Source: Miscanthus floridulus
Lineage: Eukaryota > Streptophyta > Magnoliopsida > Poales > Poaceae
Direction of reading: 5' to 3'
DNA length: 64,000 nt
Assembly: GCF_019320115.1 (NCBI RefSeq)
Contig: NC_089584.1
Coordinates: 102,658,320 to 102,722,319 of the forward strand
The notes under the pieces were generated by a model, which worked only from the letters and a program-made list of their open reading frames with translations, had not been told where the DNA came from and searched no databases. Shown here one piece after another: positions 44,816-57,902 of this stretch. The translations under genes and the position numbers were made by a program. How positions within the stretch are numbered: the stretch's first letter is position 1; the number at the start of each line of letters is the position of its first letter.

Positions 44816-45189
44816 TACATAGCGCACTTTTGGAAAACTAAATAATGGCCAAGCCAAATTAAACGATTGACGCAGATCGAGGAAATGCATGGTCGGGGCC
44901 TCGGGGGAGGGGAGTGGTTTTCCGGACCGGACAGGCCGGAGCACACCGTACCTAGCGCCGGCCGGGCCTGCAACAACGGACGGACGCACACACATGCATG
45001 CATGCATGGTGGGCCACGCAGATCGACTCTGTATCTGTATAGGAAACGCGACAACACGCGGAACGTAGCATTTGCCGTACGTTGATCTCCCCGGATCAAG
45101 ATCAACCCAGCGAGGCGTGCACCACACGTCCGAACCCATTCCTATCCGGACATGTCATGGCAAGTACGCGTACCATCGACCACTGCTCC

Positions 45190-45226
45190 TTCCACTTCCA
45201 CTTCCACTTCCACTTCCACTTCCACT
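45190..45226 (+). repeat. (TTCCAC)n microsatellite
   Basis: About six tandem copies of TTCCAC. In frame it would give an artificial alternating peptide; no gene is implied. Confidence 0.9.
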
Positions 45227-45439
45227 GCATGCCGCCATCGAAAAGGGCCGGGAGAACACTCCTCCTGTGTACCGCGTACGTACGTACGAGTACACGTCCT
45301 TGCAGCTGGCCCGGCCCGTACGTGCACGTGTGCCATGTCCTACAAAAATATATGTGCCAGAGAGAAACAAAACAAAAGGCGTAACGACAAAACAGAAAGC
45401 TGTACCGGCTCTTTCCACGGAGCCTCGCTCGTGGTGTAG

Positions 45440-45507
45440 TGAGCTTAGCGCGAAACGCCATCGATCGATCATGAGCTTAGCGCGAAACGCCATCCTCGAT
45501 CGATCAT
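45440..45507 (+). repeat. Tandem duplication, 32 bp unit
   Basis: TGAGCTTAGCGCGAAACGCC followed by ATCGATCGATCA occurs twice; the second copy has CTC inserted before GATCGATCA. Confidence 0.85.
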
Positions 45508-45847
45508 AGCACCGGCGATTCACGAGTTGCATTGGCTAGCGATGATTTTCCTCCTGTGTACATCGAATATAAGCGCTAGCTGTGTGTGGCCTGTGGCCAC
45601 GCAGGCAGAGGTAGCGGCAGCACCTCATCATGCATTGCGTCTCTCTCTAGTAGTCTCTACTCTCTACTTGGCGCTGTTCCTCCTCTAACGCGCGTCCGTG
45701 CGTACTAAAGGGCAAAGACGAAGCGATGTGATTCCCCAACTGCCCATCGATCGATTGTTTCAAGGGCAAGCCTCCCATCCCATGCACCGATCCTTCTTGC
45801 ATGTCAGCCGTGTGTCGTGTGTGTACATGCATGTACACTCCGCTGCT

Positions 45848-45848
45848 A

Positions 45849-45894
<46 letters not shown>

Positions 45895-45905
45895 TACACA
45901 CACAA
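45848..45905 (+). repeat. Compound microsatellite (CT)n(CA)n
   Basis: About 14 CT units followed by about 14 CA units with one CATA break. Likely length-variable. Confidence 0.95.
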
Positions 45906-47869
45906 GAAGGTACTGTACATGCTTCTTATTTGGTGGTTACTTATAGACTCTCTAATAGTCTGCTTTGTTATCGTGTGACTTGCGTTGGAAGCTAGCATGC
46001 AAAAGGAGGGAGAGACGATAACTGTACGTACGTGTGAGACATGAAGTTTGATACGAGCCACGTAGGCGATCGAGGCTAGAGCAGCTAGCTAGGTATACAA
46101 GCATATCCGGTACGTACTCATAGTGCTCCTCCATCGAGTGACAAACAAACGTCCGGTCCTCAGAAACGGCAGTACGTAGAAACCGCTCCATGTGCAGAGA
46201 AAGTACCGTACCGGCGAACGTAGGGCGCGGAGTTTTTGCTGCACTTGTAAGCGAAGCTACGAAATGAATGCTGATAGCTACTATATACGCCCAATACAAA
46301 ATAGTAAAAGTGTACATACGCATGGGCACATGAACATAACGTAGCTGTTTAATTTGTTATGTGCATGTCAGCATGGCCGGGTGTACAACTTCAAGTGTGT
46401 GATTCACTCTACCTCGAGTTATACGTACGTACAGCATCTATCATCTGTGCTCGTGTGCCGTGCCGTTGGGGAGCTGACCATGCATGCATGCAGGAAAAAG
46501 TTGTTCAGTGCTGGGACTCACTCGAACAACTAACTACTCATATGCAACAACAAGTCGACATAGTCAAGATGGATCGATCGGGCGCCGGAGTCAGTGGAGT
46601 TGATACCGAAAGATACAGCGCCGCATAATTTCGTTTCCGCCGTCTGTCTATGGCTACCCTTCGCGGCAACTTTAATTTACCCATGGAATTGCAAAAGGCG
46701 TCTTGACCGGTTCCGTTACGACTCACAGAAACCATGCAATGCAACCTGCTGCAGGAATGTCTCCCAAGTGCTTTCGCTTCAAATCAGCTTCCATTCAAAT
46801 CCAGGCGTGCGTGCATGCCACTGTGCTTTCCGATTTTAACTTCCACATGTCGTAGTAGTAGTAGCACGGCGGAGAACCTTTTTGGAGGGAGAGCGGTGGA
46901 GCACGGCTTCAACTAACTCGACTTGTGGAGCCTCGTCCTGTCAGCCGGCGACCTACCTGCTCATCAGCGCATGATCTGATAGTGATACTGCCGGTCTGGA
47001 GACACGCATGCATGCGAGTTGGCTAATCCGCGAAACCCTCGCCTCGCCTCCGTGCCAAGCTCACCCAGCCACGCCGTCGGCCAAAAGCCAAAAGGAACTC
47101 GCAGACAATGCGACGGATCGGGTCGTTTTCCGCCCGCCAAGTTTTCCCGATCGGTTGACCATCCGAGCTAGAGCGGCACGGTGGGTGGATCGTCATCTCC
47201 CGTCCTCCCCGAGCGCCCGTGCGCGCACGTCGCTTTTGAGGGGCCCAGGGACGTCGTCGCTGCCGTTAGCCGGCTACCCGGCGCCGGGAACAGGACAAGC
47301 CGAATCCCCTCGCCGATACCGCCGCTCGCGTCGCCACGCGGATGGCCACTGTTCTGTTTCGTACCGCTCATAATCTGTTTACCATTAAAATATACAGCTT
47401 TATCATTATACAGTCAAAATCAGTGGCAGCCCAGGATTTTGCAAAGACTAGGACTAAACCTGGTAACAGTTTGGTCCCAAACAGGATTTTTTTTTTGGTT
47501 TGGTTTCTTATTTGGCCTTGCATGGTTTGGGTAGGAATGGGCTGCCGAGTATAATGGGCTGGTTGGGTGTGGATAGTGGCTATAAAAGGCTGGTTGGGTT
47601 TGGAATCGGTTTCTGATTTTTGGCCTTGGGAACGGTTTAAGACCGTGAATGGGCTATAATGGTTTGAGACCGCATCCTTAAAAGGGACCGGAGGTGTGGT
47701 TTGTGCGCGGTCCACAGTGGACCAAGTCCATGATATGAAGGGGTATGGATGATTAAATCCGGGCCACAGATCTAGTGATGGACGGTTAGTGTAGGCTGCA
47801 GGTGAGATCTATATACTAGTATTTCTATTGTATTCTGGATTTGTTTTTCTATAGGAAAACGACCATAAA

Positions 47870-47986
47870 GGCCCCGTTCGCTGGTCTGAACTGAAACTGG
47901 CTAAAAAATACTGTTTCGGCTGAATTGTTGTGCGAGAAAACACGGCTCCGGCTGAAAAAAAGAAGCCGAACAAGCCGAATATGGGG
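47870..47986. mobile_element. Short foldback element (GTTCGCT type) 4
   Basis: Ends GGCCCCGTTCGCTGGTCT and AAGCCGAATATGGGG. The interior GTTTCGGCTGAATTGTTGTG and GAGAAAACACGGCTCCGGCT resembles the cluster at 43.3-44.0 kb. Confidence 0.55.
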
Positions 47987-50329
47987 TAAACCGAACTGGG
48001 CCAAAGCGTAGCATGACGTCATACTGATGTCGACAAGCTAGGAACGAAGAACAGCACGCACGACACTCAGCCTACACGCAGGTTTAGGTTTGACCAAATG
48101 GATTCGAATGGTCTGAAGCCAAAGTTTTAAATTGGTTTTGGACTGGTTTAGATTCAAATAGCATAGTGGACTAGGTTTTTTTTTTTTTTGACAATATAGT
48201 GGACTAGGTTGGTGTGAATGGAACGACCCGGCCAGTTGGTGGGCTGGATGAGTTTTGGTTGAGCTCATAACGAATGGATGCTGTAGGTTTAGATTGGTTT
48301 TCACATCATTACCGGGTTTAACTAGGACCAAATTCTAGTAACAAAAAGCCAAAAACTACACCATAATCTATATAGAAAAAATAGCTATTGTGTCACATAT
48401 AGAAAAATAGCTATTTTGAAGGAAATTTCAAATCCATAAGTTCTTTACTGAGTTATGAAATAGGAACTCGAGAGAAATACGTCTTGGTCCTCTTCATCAT
48501 ATATTTTGTAGCAACCAACTAATTAAGAAATCTATAATTTTATACTATAACTTTAGTGTTTAATACAATGACATATACAACTAACGCTCTACAAAGGGTT
48601 AAAAATTAGGAGAGGACTAGTGGAACTAGTATATTGCCCGTGCTAACGCTACGATGACATTTAAGACAACACATATTAACCACCAAAATGACGGATATGC
48701 TTTGGTGTTTTTGAAAATCGTCAATCACATATTATAATATTACTATTAGAATTAAAAACATGACTCTGATGACAACCTGATATACCAAATAAAGATTACT
48801 TACGTGACAACAATGATACCATAATATAGTGCATAAATACACAACCTTCCAGTTTTTTACATACAACAAAAATAGTTTGGCGAACTCCAAGAATTTACAT
48901 GTTGCACCCTCACGGATTGGTAACCCTTGCATTCCTAAGTTTGTGTATGCCCACTCAGCAACCATGAAATTTGATATAGAAAGATAGAAAGAGAAGGAGA
49001 CAACAAAAAAAACACATTGAGTGTAAATATCAAATAATGTCATATACTGCTAACTCATTAATAAATAAAATAAAATATTATGCTCGGCAAGAGTATTAAA
49101 TAGAAACAGTACTATATCTTGCACTTCAGCAAAGCTTATCAGCCACAACATAAAAGATATGCAGCTTAAGAAGGAAGAAAGCATACATGTATGTTTGCCA
49201 GTAACACATCTGTAGCCATTCAGCCGGCTGAGAAATCTTGGCCAGCAGATTTTTGCAGTCCTTGAGCCGGCAATGGCAGAACCACATCTACAGTTGCCTA
49301 TCTGTGAGCCCCAACTACAAGGATAGCTCGGCCTGCATCATCTCGTTTGGACCACAGCACAATGCAAACAAAAATCCCCATTTAAACCACATGTCAGCAC
49401 AAATACTCGCAAAACAAACCCGAAACATTCCAAATGATCAAATACTTTGTTAACAGACTCTGTCAAAGCACCGTAAACATGTCTCTGAGTGGTCTTATAA
49501 TTGCGATATTCAAGTTCACATAACTGACAAAAATATATTTTGAACTGTGTTATGTTAAAAGACCCAGAAACAATTAGAAGAGAAAGTAAACCTTTTCATG
49601 CAGCTGCTCTGTTATTTCAACTTTATAATATGGAAGATTCTCTAAGAAAAGTAAACCCTACAGTTAATTTTAGTGCCCTCTCCACCCTATCAGATAATTA
49701 TTGCATCAGAGAACCATTCATTCAACAGAAGCAACCAATGTTTTTATATGATGGGCAAATAGTATGTCATAAAATATGGACACATTAATTGCTTAACTGA
49801 TGGAAGGAAAATAAAATGAGGTTGACTCAAACCTGTTGCTGCCTCTTGCATCCCTGTACCTGCAGCCACCATCCATGCGTACGTGTAGTCTCCTAGTGCC
49901 GAAATTGAATATAGCACATTGACATCATCAACATGCTAAAATCAGATGAAGAAGCCCAACAACCGTAACCCAAATGAGCATAACAACAATCTATATCCCA
50001 ACCTTAACGAAATGAGATTTTTTTTAAAAATGAAACCGAATATATCAATCAATAATCAAACATATGGAATCATCTAACCTAGGCAGTGACAAGTACATGA
50101 ACCTTACAAAATATATGCTGTAAAAAGATTCATCTCAGTCCATAGCTTCTTTTCACCAATTCTGTACAGATCTGAGGGGCTTGAATTTACCTAGCAGACT
50201 AGCAGTGTATCATCATATAGACGTTCCATCACTGAGAAATCAATACCAAAATTAATGAAACAAAAAATAAAACATGATCAAGGTCAATCGGAAGGAAAAA
50301 AAAGAGAAGCCTGGCTGGCTGCGTGCTGG
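47987..50329. other. Gene-free AT-rich stretch
   Basis: No coding signal recognised. A T-run at 48177-48190. The phrase ACTAGTATATTGCCCGTGC (about 48625) is a common grass transposon-end phrase, but no matching second end was found. Confidence 0.4.
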
Positions 50330-50770
50330 ATCAGCTTCGGTGGTGGACGTATAGGAACAGACCGTAGGTGGGGGAGGTACTGAGCCAGACCGCCATCGCC
50401 AAAACTGCGTATGCCTCCTTCTGGGGTCATGGGCCACCGCCACCGTCCGTCGCAGATCTCGTGTGGGAGGGGCGCCGCTTAGGATGGAGAGGAGATGAGT
50501 GGGGGATCACCGGCGCCGGTGCGGGTGAAGGCGAGACTGCGGGTGTCGGCACCGGTGGCACGCGGCGAGGGCCGCAGCGGCCAGCGGACGTGGCAGCCCG
50601 CGTCGGGGAAGGACTCCACGTGCAAGGTGGAGTCGGTGGCAACCAGACGTTTCCTTTTTCAGAAGAGAATAAAATTGGACGCAGGGTGGGATTCAAAACC
50701 CTAGCCGCCCGAGCATCGCGCGGCGCGGGGGCGGCGGCTGGGCGCGGGCGTGGGAGACGTGAGGGATGAG
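50330..50770. other. GC-rich island, no assignable gene
   Basis: Open frames on both strands (for example + 50368-50769 and - 50783-50427), rich in Pro/Arg/Gly/Ala. This is the usual effect of GC composition. It could be a 5' exon or promoter island captured by a transposon. Confidence 0.35.
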
Positions 50771-52059
50771 GAGGTTGACACACACGATCTGGACCATTCG
50801 ATTTGAGTGAGTAAGGAGAGAGAAGGGTTAGAGTAAATCTGGACAGTTCGTTTTAAAGGTGGGAGTTTTTGTGTGTACAGTTTTATGGGTGGATGTACGG
50901 GGGACTTCTCAGCGGAGGTTGTTTTTTTGGTGGGTTTAGCAAAAAAATGTTGGTGAATTAGTAGGGTAGATGAATTAGTAGGATAGATAACCGCTAGAGG
51001 GGGTTGGTCTTGCCTCTTGCTCCATGCTCTAGGGCCTATGTGGCTGCGCGCCCATCAGCCCATGCGTTGTCGCATGTGCAAATCCCACCATGCCGGGGCG
51101 TGGGGATGCCAAGCCGAGCTCTCCAGCAGTCGACAAAGGATTGTGATTTGGAAGTCTCAATCTCAAGTCTTGGACAGTTGGACTGGTGGACGCCTAGCTA
51201 GACGGGTAGACGACGGTCGGCGGGTGACGACACGGCCGAGCAGGGCGGCAAGTGACAGTGTGGACGCACAGCCGAGCAGACCAGCGAGTGGCGTGGCAAG
51301 CGTGGCGGGCAGTGGCCTAGGTGCATAGACGAGTGTGCTAGCGAGCAGCGCGGTGGCCACTTGGCACTGGCAGAGGCGACGTGCAGCGGCGTGACTCGCG
51401 GTTCATAAGCGAGATGCTTTTGCTAGTTGGATCCTACTTGGCTAAAATATGAACTTGTCTAAAAAATAACTAGGGTATACATGGCCCAAAATAAGTCAAA
51501 ACTAGTCAAAGATTGTGTTTTAAAGCTTTTCTTGTCACACTTTTTCATCCACCCTCGATGTACTAGCAGTAATGCTGGGAAGAAGACCTTCCTGCCGCCC
51601 GAATGCTTCCCTTGGTGGGCCTCGACGTTCGCCCGAACAGCTCAATGTTCTCACCCAACTGGCCTACTCGAGTTGCTTAAAAACGATATTCTCTGCTCAC
51701 TAGTCTTCATTCTTGAATCCATCCACCGCAACTGCGCCGTCGTGTCCACACCGCTGCGGCATGTGGCACCGCGACTGCATCGCCATGCCCACACTGCCAT
51801 GTCTTGTTCCCCCGTGCCCACACAGCCACTGACCTCGCCGTGTGAGGCCGCACCTGCCCGATTGAGCGCTACCGCTTCCACTGCGAGTGCTGCTCGCCGG
51901 GTGCAGTGCAGCCGCTCACTGGGGGCCATGTAGCCACCCACCCATTGCCATCCTTCTTCTCCACCATGACCGCACATCCAGATCCTGCTATGCAGTGCTT
52001 CGTCCACCCATCGACCAAGTTGTGCTGAAAGCACAAGTTGCAAGAGTATGTTTCATGTG
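50771..52059. other. Gene-free stretch
   Basis: GC-rich 51000-51400 and 51590-51990, with frames on both strands and no recognisable protein. Composition resembles the interior of the long LTR at 58593-62975. Confidence 0.35.
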
Positions 52060-52395
52060 AAGTAGATCGGGATATTTCATATGTTGCAATGGCTATACAC
52101 ATATGTTACAAGCATCTATTCCAAATGTTTTATCTATTTCAAAAGTATGTTTTTTGCGAGTTGTTTTAGAAGTATGTTGCAAGTGTGTTTATTTAGATGT
52201 TGTATATGTTTTCACACATATATTACAACTGTTTTATGTGGAAGTTGCATATATTTTGCAATGGCTTTTCAAGTGTTTTAGTTTTTTGCAATTGTTTTAG
52301 ACGCATGTTTCAAATGTTTTATCTATCTTTAGATGTATGTTACAAATGTTTCATCTGGATGTTTCAAAAGTAGATCGGATATTGCATATGTTGCA
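52060..52395 (+). repeat. Degenerate tandem repeat, TGTTGCAAATGTTTTATCTG type
   Basis: Roughly ten imperfect units of about 30 bp, each built on ATGTT(G/A)CAA...GTTTTATCT (for example TTCCAAATGTTTTATCTATT, TTTCAAATGTTTTATCTATC, GTTACAAATGTTTCATCTGG). Non-coding, and probably part of a transposon. Confidence 0.6.
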
Positions 52396-52514
52396 ATGAC
52401 GCCGGTGGCTGGCGGACAATGGCCTGCCATAAGGCTTCGGCTCCTACCGCACGCCTTCTTCGTGTAGTGTGCTTCACCCTCTCTTCTCCTCTCCCCCATC
52501 TCACTGCAGAAGTT

Positions 52515-52580
52515 TGAAAGGTTCCTAGTTTAGTTTTGGTAATTGAGTGACAACCTAGGTCGATTAATGTGTTTAAATGT
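52515..52580 (+). repeat. Start of a TGAAAGGTCC-family LTR, interrupted
   Basis: TGAAAGGTTCCTAG then TTTTGGTAATTGAGTGACAA matches the left end of the LTR at 14846. It stops where the minus-strand copia LTR begins (TGTAGGATC, 52581). Confidence 0.7.
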
Positions 52581-53826
52581 GTAGGATCTCCGGTTAGTCT
52601 AGAGTGGGGGGGGGGGTGAATAGGCCAGTTAAAACAAACTTAGGAAAATATTAAATTCCACCTCGCAACACTGTCGCTCTGAGCCCGCAGCACTGCCGCA
52701 CCTATAGACAACTTCGAGGCACAATTCAAAATCTATGTATGGAAACTTAGATAAGATAAATTACTGAGGTTCCTACAGGTATGTAGTTCACAGATCGACG
52801 ACTAGAAGTGGTAGAAACATCATACACAAGTAGATCGGCCACAAACCCTAAAAATCATCTCAACAACAATATGACATACAAGTGAAGTAAATCAAGCACA
52901 TGGTGACACAAGGATTTATTATATGGTTCAGCTCGCCACCAAGGCTTGCCTAAGTCTATGTTGTTGAGGTTAGCCACTAAGGCTTAGGGATTTGCAACCC
53001 TTCCTCTTTCTCAAGTCAAGAGGGTTAACTCTTAAGATGAGGGGTGAGTTTACTAACTTCAAGAGATGGTTAAAAATCTTCTAGGACTGCCACACAAATT
53101 GGCAAGCTCCACACAAGTTGGCACACAAGCCAGCTAGGAGCAAGTTCCAAGAGTAACAAGCACAACCGCCGGCCAAAACATGAACCAAGTGCTCTTTTGA
53201 GTTGGGGAATCAGTGAATCTGCTCTCTAATCAAGTTTGGTACCTTTTTCTCTCAAGGATTGATGAGGAAATCACAAGGGAAAGCTTGTGAGCTTTTGGAT
53301 ACTAATGAAGGAGAGAGAAAATAAGAGCTAAGCCAAAAAGTGTCGGTCTAAAAGACTAGGCGAGGAAGAAGACTGTTGTGAGTGAAGGGAAGAGGTATAA
53401 ATACCTCTCTAGGTCCCAATGGTCAGATAAGTCACGGTAGTGTTGCTCTGCGGCATAGCCATGCCTCAAGTGCAGCAGTGCCGCACCAAGCCTGACAACA
53501 GAGATAAAAGAGTGTTGAGCAAGCTATCACGGCTGAACTTTTGAGGATGCTTGTGTGTAAGATTGAGCACTTAGAAGCACAAGTTGGCTTAAGCATTGTG
53601 TCCCCTTTTATAGTATGGCTTTTCCTATACTCAAATTTGAAATAAAAAATAATATAAACTTCCTTTGAGTTTGAAGCCGTCAACATTTGTAATTGGGGGC
53701 TCCTCTGTTTTGTATGACATCCTCGATTCTAAATTTCCTGCTTGTCATCTTGATAAATCTCATTAGTCCTCTAATTGTGTGGTCATTATCATCAGAACCC
53801 ATAATTAGGGCTTGATTGCACTTTCA
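52581..53826 (-). repeat. 3' LTR of the copia element
   Basis: On the minus strand it begins TGAAAGTGCAATCAAGCCC right after the purine tract AAAAAGGGGAAGAT and ends CGGAGATCCTACA. About 1.25 kb. It includes a G12 run (52607-52618 on the + strand) equivalent to the C-run near the end of the LTR at 1-841. Confidence 0.65.
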
Positions 53827-54766
53827 ATCTTCCCCTTTTTGGTGATTGATGACAACCCAATTAGAGCTTACAAAAGATATGAAATATAATTGAGATTTTT
53901 TGAGCCATGGGTGTAGAGCCTCCCTCAAAATATGTGAATGGAGAATTGAATTCTCAAATTGGCAGAAGAGTCCAAGATTCACATTTTAGTGAAAGTGATG
54001 GGGCTCCCCCTACATCCATGCTCCTGTGGGATACTACACACTATGTCAAGTATATAATCGTGATGCAAATGACAGTTCATGCACAAAAAGGTTTGCTAAG
54101 ACAGCTAGGTGTGGCACTGCCGGGCCTAAGGTGCGACACTTCTGCACTTGCTTCAACAACATATATCAAATCAAGCACCACACAACAGATTATAGAGAAA
54201 ACAAAGAGCATTCTAGCACAAATATATAACAAGCTACAACACAGAAACGATACATGTCCACATCCGATACATATAGAGTACTTAGGTAGCATTTATTACA
54301 CAAGTAGAGTTTTGAGTGACTCTCAAACTCACACTAAACAACTACTCTCATCGAATAGACATGAAGCTCTAGCTATAGTGACTTCCACCATGGCGTAAAA
54401 AAGAAGTTGACCCCTCTAATTTTCTTCTCCTTTGGCATAAAGCACCAAAAATAGATGAAAAGAAGAAAGATCAACTAGCTCACTTCTCATCTTCTTGGAT
54501 GTCCTCCCAATCAACATTCTCTTCACCGGCAACCCTACCACCTCCTGTAGCAATACCATCACCGCCATCATCATCGTCGTTGTCGTCGGAGGACACCACC
54601 GCCCTTCCTTGGCAGTGGGTGGTTGAAGTATGGCGAGTGCGTCTGGTGGTCCTTAAAGACTCCAAGGTTGATCCCAAAGTCGACTGAAAGTCAAACTCCT
54701 GCTGCTCCTGCTCCTCCTCCTCATCCTCTAAATCAGTGTTGGAGAGGCTAAGGAGGTCATCAAACC

Positions 54767-56029
54767 TCAGCGATGACTCAGTTGGAGGAAGGGGTGGCAG
54801 CCCTGCATGCTCTCTAGCCCCTCGGTTGGCTCACGGTTCTCCAACCAATCCTCATAGGCGGTCCTCGCTGCATAGGTGCAAGTGGTAAAAATGGCCTTGA
54901 TCCATTTTCCAAATTTCTCCATCTTCTTGTCCTTGCGAGACCTAGAGCGGGAGGACTCGGGCACGTCCTCAACTAAAGGTGAGCGTCTCACTGCCTTACT
55001 AGCACATGAGGCTTGGGTCTTCTCAATCTTGTAGATGGTGTAGAGACCATCTTTGTCAAACTTGTAACCGACGACCCTCTCAATCATGAACATGAGATAA
55101 GGAGCATAGGGCAACCCCTTTTTCCCATCATCCATGGCAATCCTCAGCTCACACCACATGAAATGAGGGACATTGAATCTATCACCTCCAGGAGCAAACC
55201 TAGCAAGCACATTTCTCACATATCCATTACGATCTGAAGCAGCTCCATCCTTGGGATTTATTGTGTGCCTGATCAGGTTATTTAGAATGTAGTAGTAGCT
55301 TTGCAAGCCACTAACCTTGCCATCTGCCCTTCTCCTGTCAATCCACATGTAAGCAATGTCTTTGATATTAGCTCTAGGCTCATCATGAATGTATGTGAAG
55401 CCCCGCTCTTCCTCACTAAAACCAAGAATCCTGCTGAAGGTCACAAAGATAATACGATAGTGTCACCCTTAAATCATCCAATGTATCTTGTTTGCATAAA
55501 TGTCATAGTAGAAGGTCACATGGAATTAGGCTAACACTTCCTCATTCCAATTGTGTTGGAAGCTCATGATGTCAGTGAGACCAAAGTGCTGACAAGCCTT
55601 GATTACCTTGTTGAATTCAGACTCATTCTTCCCCTTCATCTCATCCCAGTCAACATACTACATCTTGACAATCACAGACTTTCTAGAATTAAAGATTATT
55701 GAGGCATAAAAGTTGGAATGAAACTCATTCCAAAATCGGTAGTCAACCCTTAGATCTTTTGGTTGCTCATATGGATTGTTCTCACACGCTTCTTCCACCA
55801 ATCTCTGTTTTCCCGCATAGTTGATCACTAAATGTGCATGGTTATCAACATGATGCCTCATGAGCACCTCCTCAGGGTACTCGATGATATATGCTCTATC
55901 AAATTCCTCTAGATGAGGAGGAGTGGCTGTGCAAGCACCAGGAGGAATGGTGCGACCAGCCCTCTCTAAGTTCTCCTCCTCTTGGATTAACTGATCCCTC
56001 CTTCCCCTATCTCTGGCATCATCTCTCAC
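54767..56029 (-). pseudogene. Extra retrotransposon ORF in the position after pol
   Basis: First block, from 56029: DRAYIIEYPEEVLMRHHVDN, LVEEACENNPYEQPKDLRVD, YRFWNEFHSNFYASI, a conserved plant transposon-associated domain. Second block (55444-54767): FSRILGFSEEERGFTYIHDE, YVRNVLARFAPGGDRFNVPH, MWCELRIAMDDGKKGLPYAP. Stops and frame changes between the blocks (55445-55657) break what was one protein. No signal peptide or membrane helix is visible, so although it sits where env-like genes lie, nothing in it looks like an envelope protein. Its role is unknown. Confidence 0.6.
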
Positions 56030-56038
56030 TGCTGCACC

Positions 56039-56232
56039 AGTGTTTTCCTAAACGCTAAACGGTAAACAGTCGGTCACCTACCGTTTAGCCATTATTCGGG
56101 CAAAACATCCCATTAAACGGGCTAAACAGCCAATTAAACGGGGTAAACGGGTGATTAAACAGAAACGACGCACCACCATATAGCGTTTACACGGTGTTTA
56201 AATGGGCTAAACAATCGTTTATGCGAACAGTG
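56039..56232. mobile_element. hAT-like MITE with AAACGG repeats
   Basis: About 194 bp with ends (C)AGTGTTTTCCTAAACG and the complement of CGTTTATGCGAACAGTG, flanked by GCTGCACC / GCTGCACT (7 of 8 match). The inside is rich in TAAACGG and GGCTAAACAG strings. It interrupts the extra ORF of the copia element. Confidence 0.65.
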
Positions 56233-56240
56233 GCTGCACT

Positions 56241-57479
56241 ACTACTGTACGTCCATGACCACGGCAAGGAGTTGGCTTGTCATGAGGTTTGGTCATCTTC
56301 CTCTTCTCTCTCCGGTCATCATCTCCTTCGGAGGCCATCTATGCAAGAGGTAGATCCAAATAAGAAACTGTATAAATGGAGGATAGAAGAACACTTGAGA
56401 AATGATTTGAATGGGTTAGAAGATTCAAATCTTGAGTTAGGAAACACCCTAAATAGATATGTTTCAGGTGGTGCGACCCTGCCGCACCTTAGGGCAGCAC
56501 TGCCGCACCTAGTGCATCATCTATCCCATGATATGCTCCTTCTGGTTCACTCAAATCACTCCTTAAGCACTCTTCTAAGCCATCACACAATCTCAGAGAT
56601 GTAGATCTAGCTAAAACATAGAGTTGAGTAATTGATAGGTAGAGTGACCTCATGATTTATACAGTAATAGTTCTGATGAATAAATTCAATCAACATAGAT
56701 AGTATATAGATGGTATGTCATCATATACTATAGAGAGTGGCTGCAGCATGCGGCACTACTGCACCAGATTTATGGCACTACCGCATGAATTGGCAACACT
56801 CCACCCATGAACCTCTATTTTGATTCAATCGATTCATCAAAGCTACTGCCATTCTAATCATGAAGTCACTAGAAACCATATTCTAATAGAAGTTGAACTC
56901 AATTGCATAGATCGGGGAGGAATAGGGTTTCACCTTGGTTACTCATGGATTGGAGAGGAAAGGAATGAAACTGCTCCACCCAAGAGCTGCAGTGGCGGCT
57001 GACGAAGCACAGGAGCTCTAGCCAGGTCCTGAAGGGATAATAAGAAAAGATGGGCCCCATGGTAACAAGCCATTATGGCCCAAAATGCTAGGCGCATTTC
57101 AAAATATGGCACTGCCATGCCCAATATGTGGCACTACCGTGGAGCGGCATTGCCACAGTACCAACGCGATACTACCACACCCACAACAGCAAGTGGTTAG
57201 CTACAAACTAAATAGCTCTACATATATATAGGATATGGATATATATCTCCAGTATATTATGATCAGCAACATATAATCAATACAAGCAATGATCATAATA
57301 GACTAGTTTCTTTTGATAAAACAATTTGAAGCGCAAGAATTAAACCTTTGCAATTCTTTTTACCTATGCATACTAGTTGATCAAACAAAGGTGTGCTACA
57401 TTTCAAACCACATTACAAGAATAAAGTATATTTAGCTCACGATACAAAGCACAAAACCTTAACTCATCGAGAGGCTTTG
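56241..57479. other. Internal copia region between pol and the extra ORF
   Basis: No intact frame of note. Carries several GGCACTACCGC / GCACTGCCGCACC motifs, as in the LTR. Confidence 0.45.
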
Positions 57480-57900
57480 TGAAGATATCGGCTAGTTGCT
57501 TTTCGGTGCTCACATGGTGAATTTCGATATCTCTTTTGGCTTCGTGGTCTCTCAAGAAGTGATGTCAGATATCTATGTGCTTAGTTCTTGTATGGCTTAT
57601 GGGATTGTTTGCAAGCTTTATGGCACTTTCATTGCCACACAATAATGGGATTTTGGTAAAGCGACATCCGAAATCTTGAAGGGTTTGCCTCATCCAAAGT
57701 AGTTGAGCACAACATGCACCGGCTGCAACATACTCAGCCTCGATGGTGGAAAGGGCTACACAATTTTGTTTCTTAAAACTCCAAGACACTAGGGACTGTC
57801 CAAGGAATTGACATGTCTCCGAAGTGCTTTTTCGATCTACTTTGCAACCGACGTAATCAAAATTCGAATACCAAGAAGATCGAACTTAGAGCCCTTAGGA
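57480..57900 (-). pseudogene. copia RNase H
   Basis: Minus strand: SWSFKKQNCVALSTIEAEYV, AAGACCAQLLWMRQTL, NESAIKLANNPISHTRTKHI and then the usual copia end near 57480. STIEAEY and the downstream D/H motifs mark the RNase H domain. A stop separates it from the RT frame. Confidence 0.85.
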
Positions 57901-57902
57901 TA

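Larger units (their letters stand above)
44816..47869. other. Gene-free region with simple repeats
   Basis: No gene recognised on either strand. Simple repeats are listed separately. GTACGTACGT / CATGCATGCATG strings are frequent. The GC-rich patch 47000-47350 has frames on both strands with no known protein. Confidence 0.45.

Noticed and set aside
45102..45461. Frames with alternating residues over the TTCCAC repeat
   Set aside because: Direct translation of a microsatellite.
50368..50783. 133- and 118-codon frames on opposite strands
   Set aside because: GC-rich island with Pro/Arg/Gly-rich translations on both strands; no start context, domain or splice support.
48600..50990. Helitron or other DNA transposon suggested by ACTAGTATATTGCCCGTGC
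   Set aside because: No matching second end, hairpin plus CTRR end or helicase sequence could be found.
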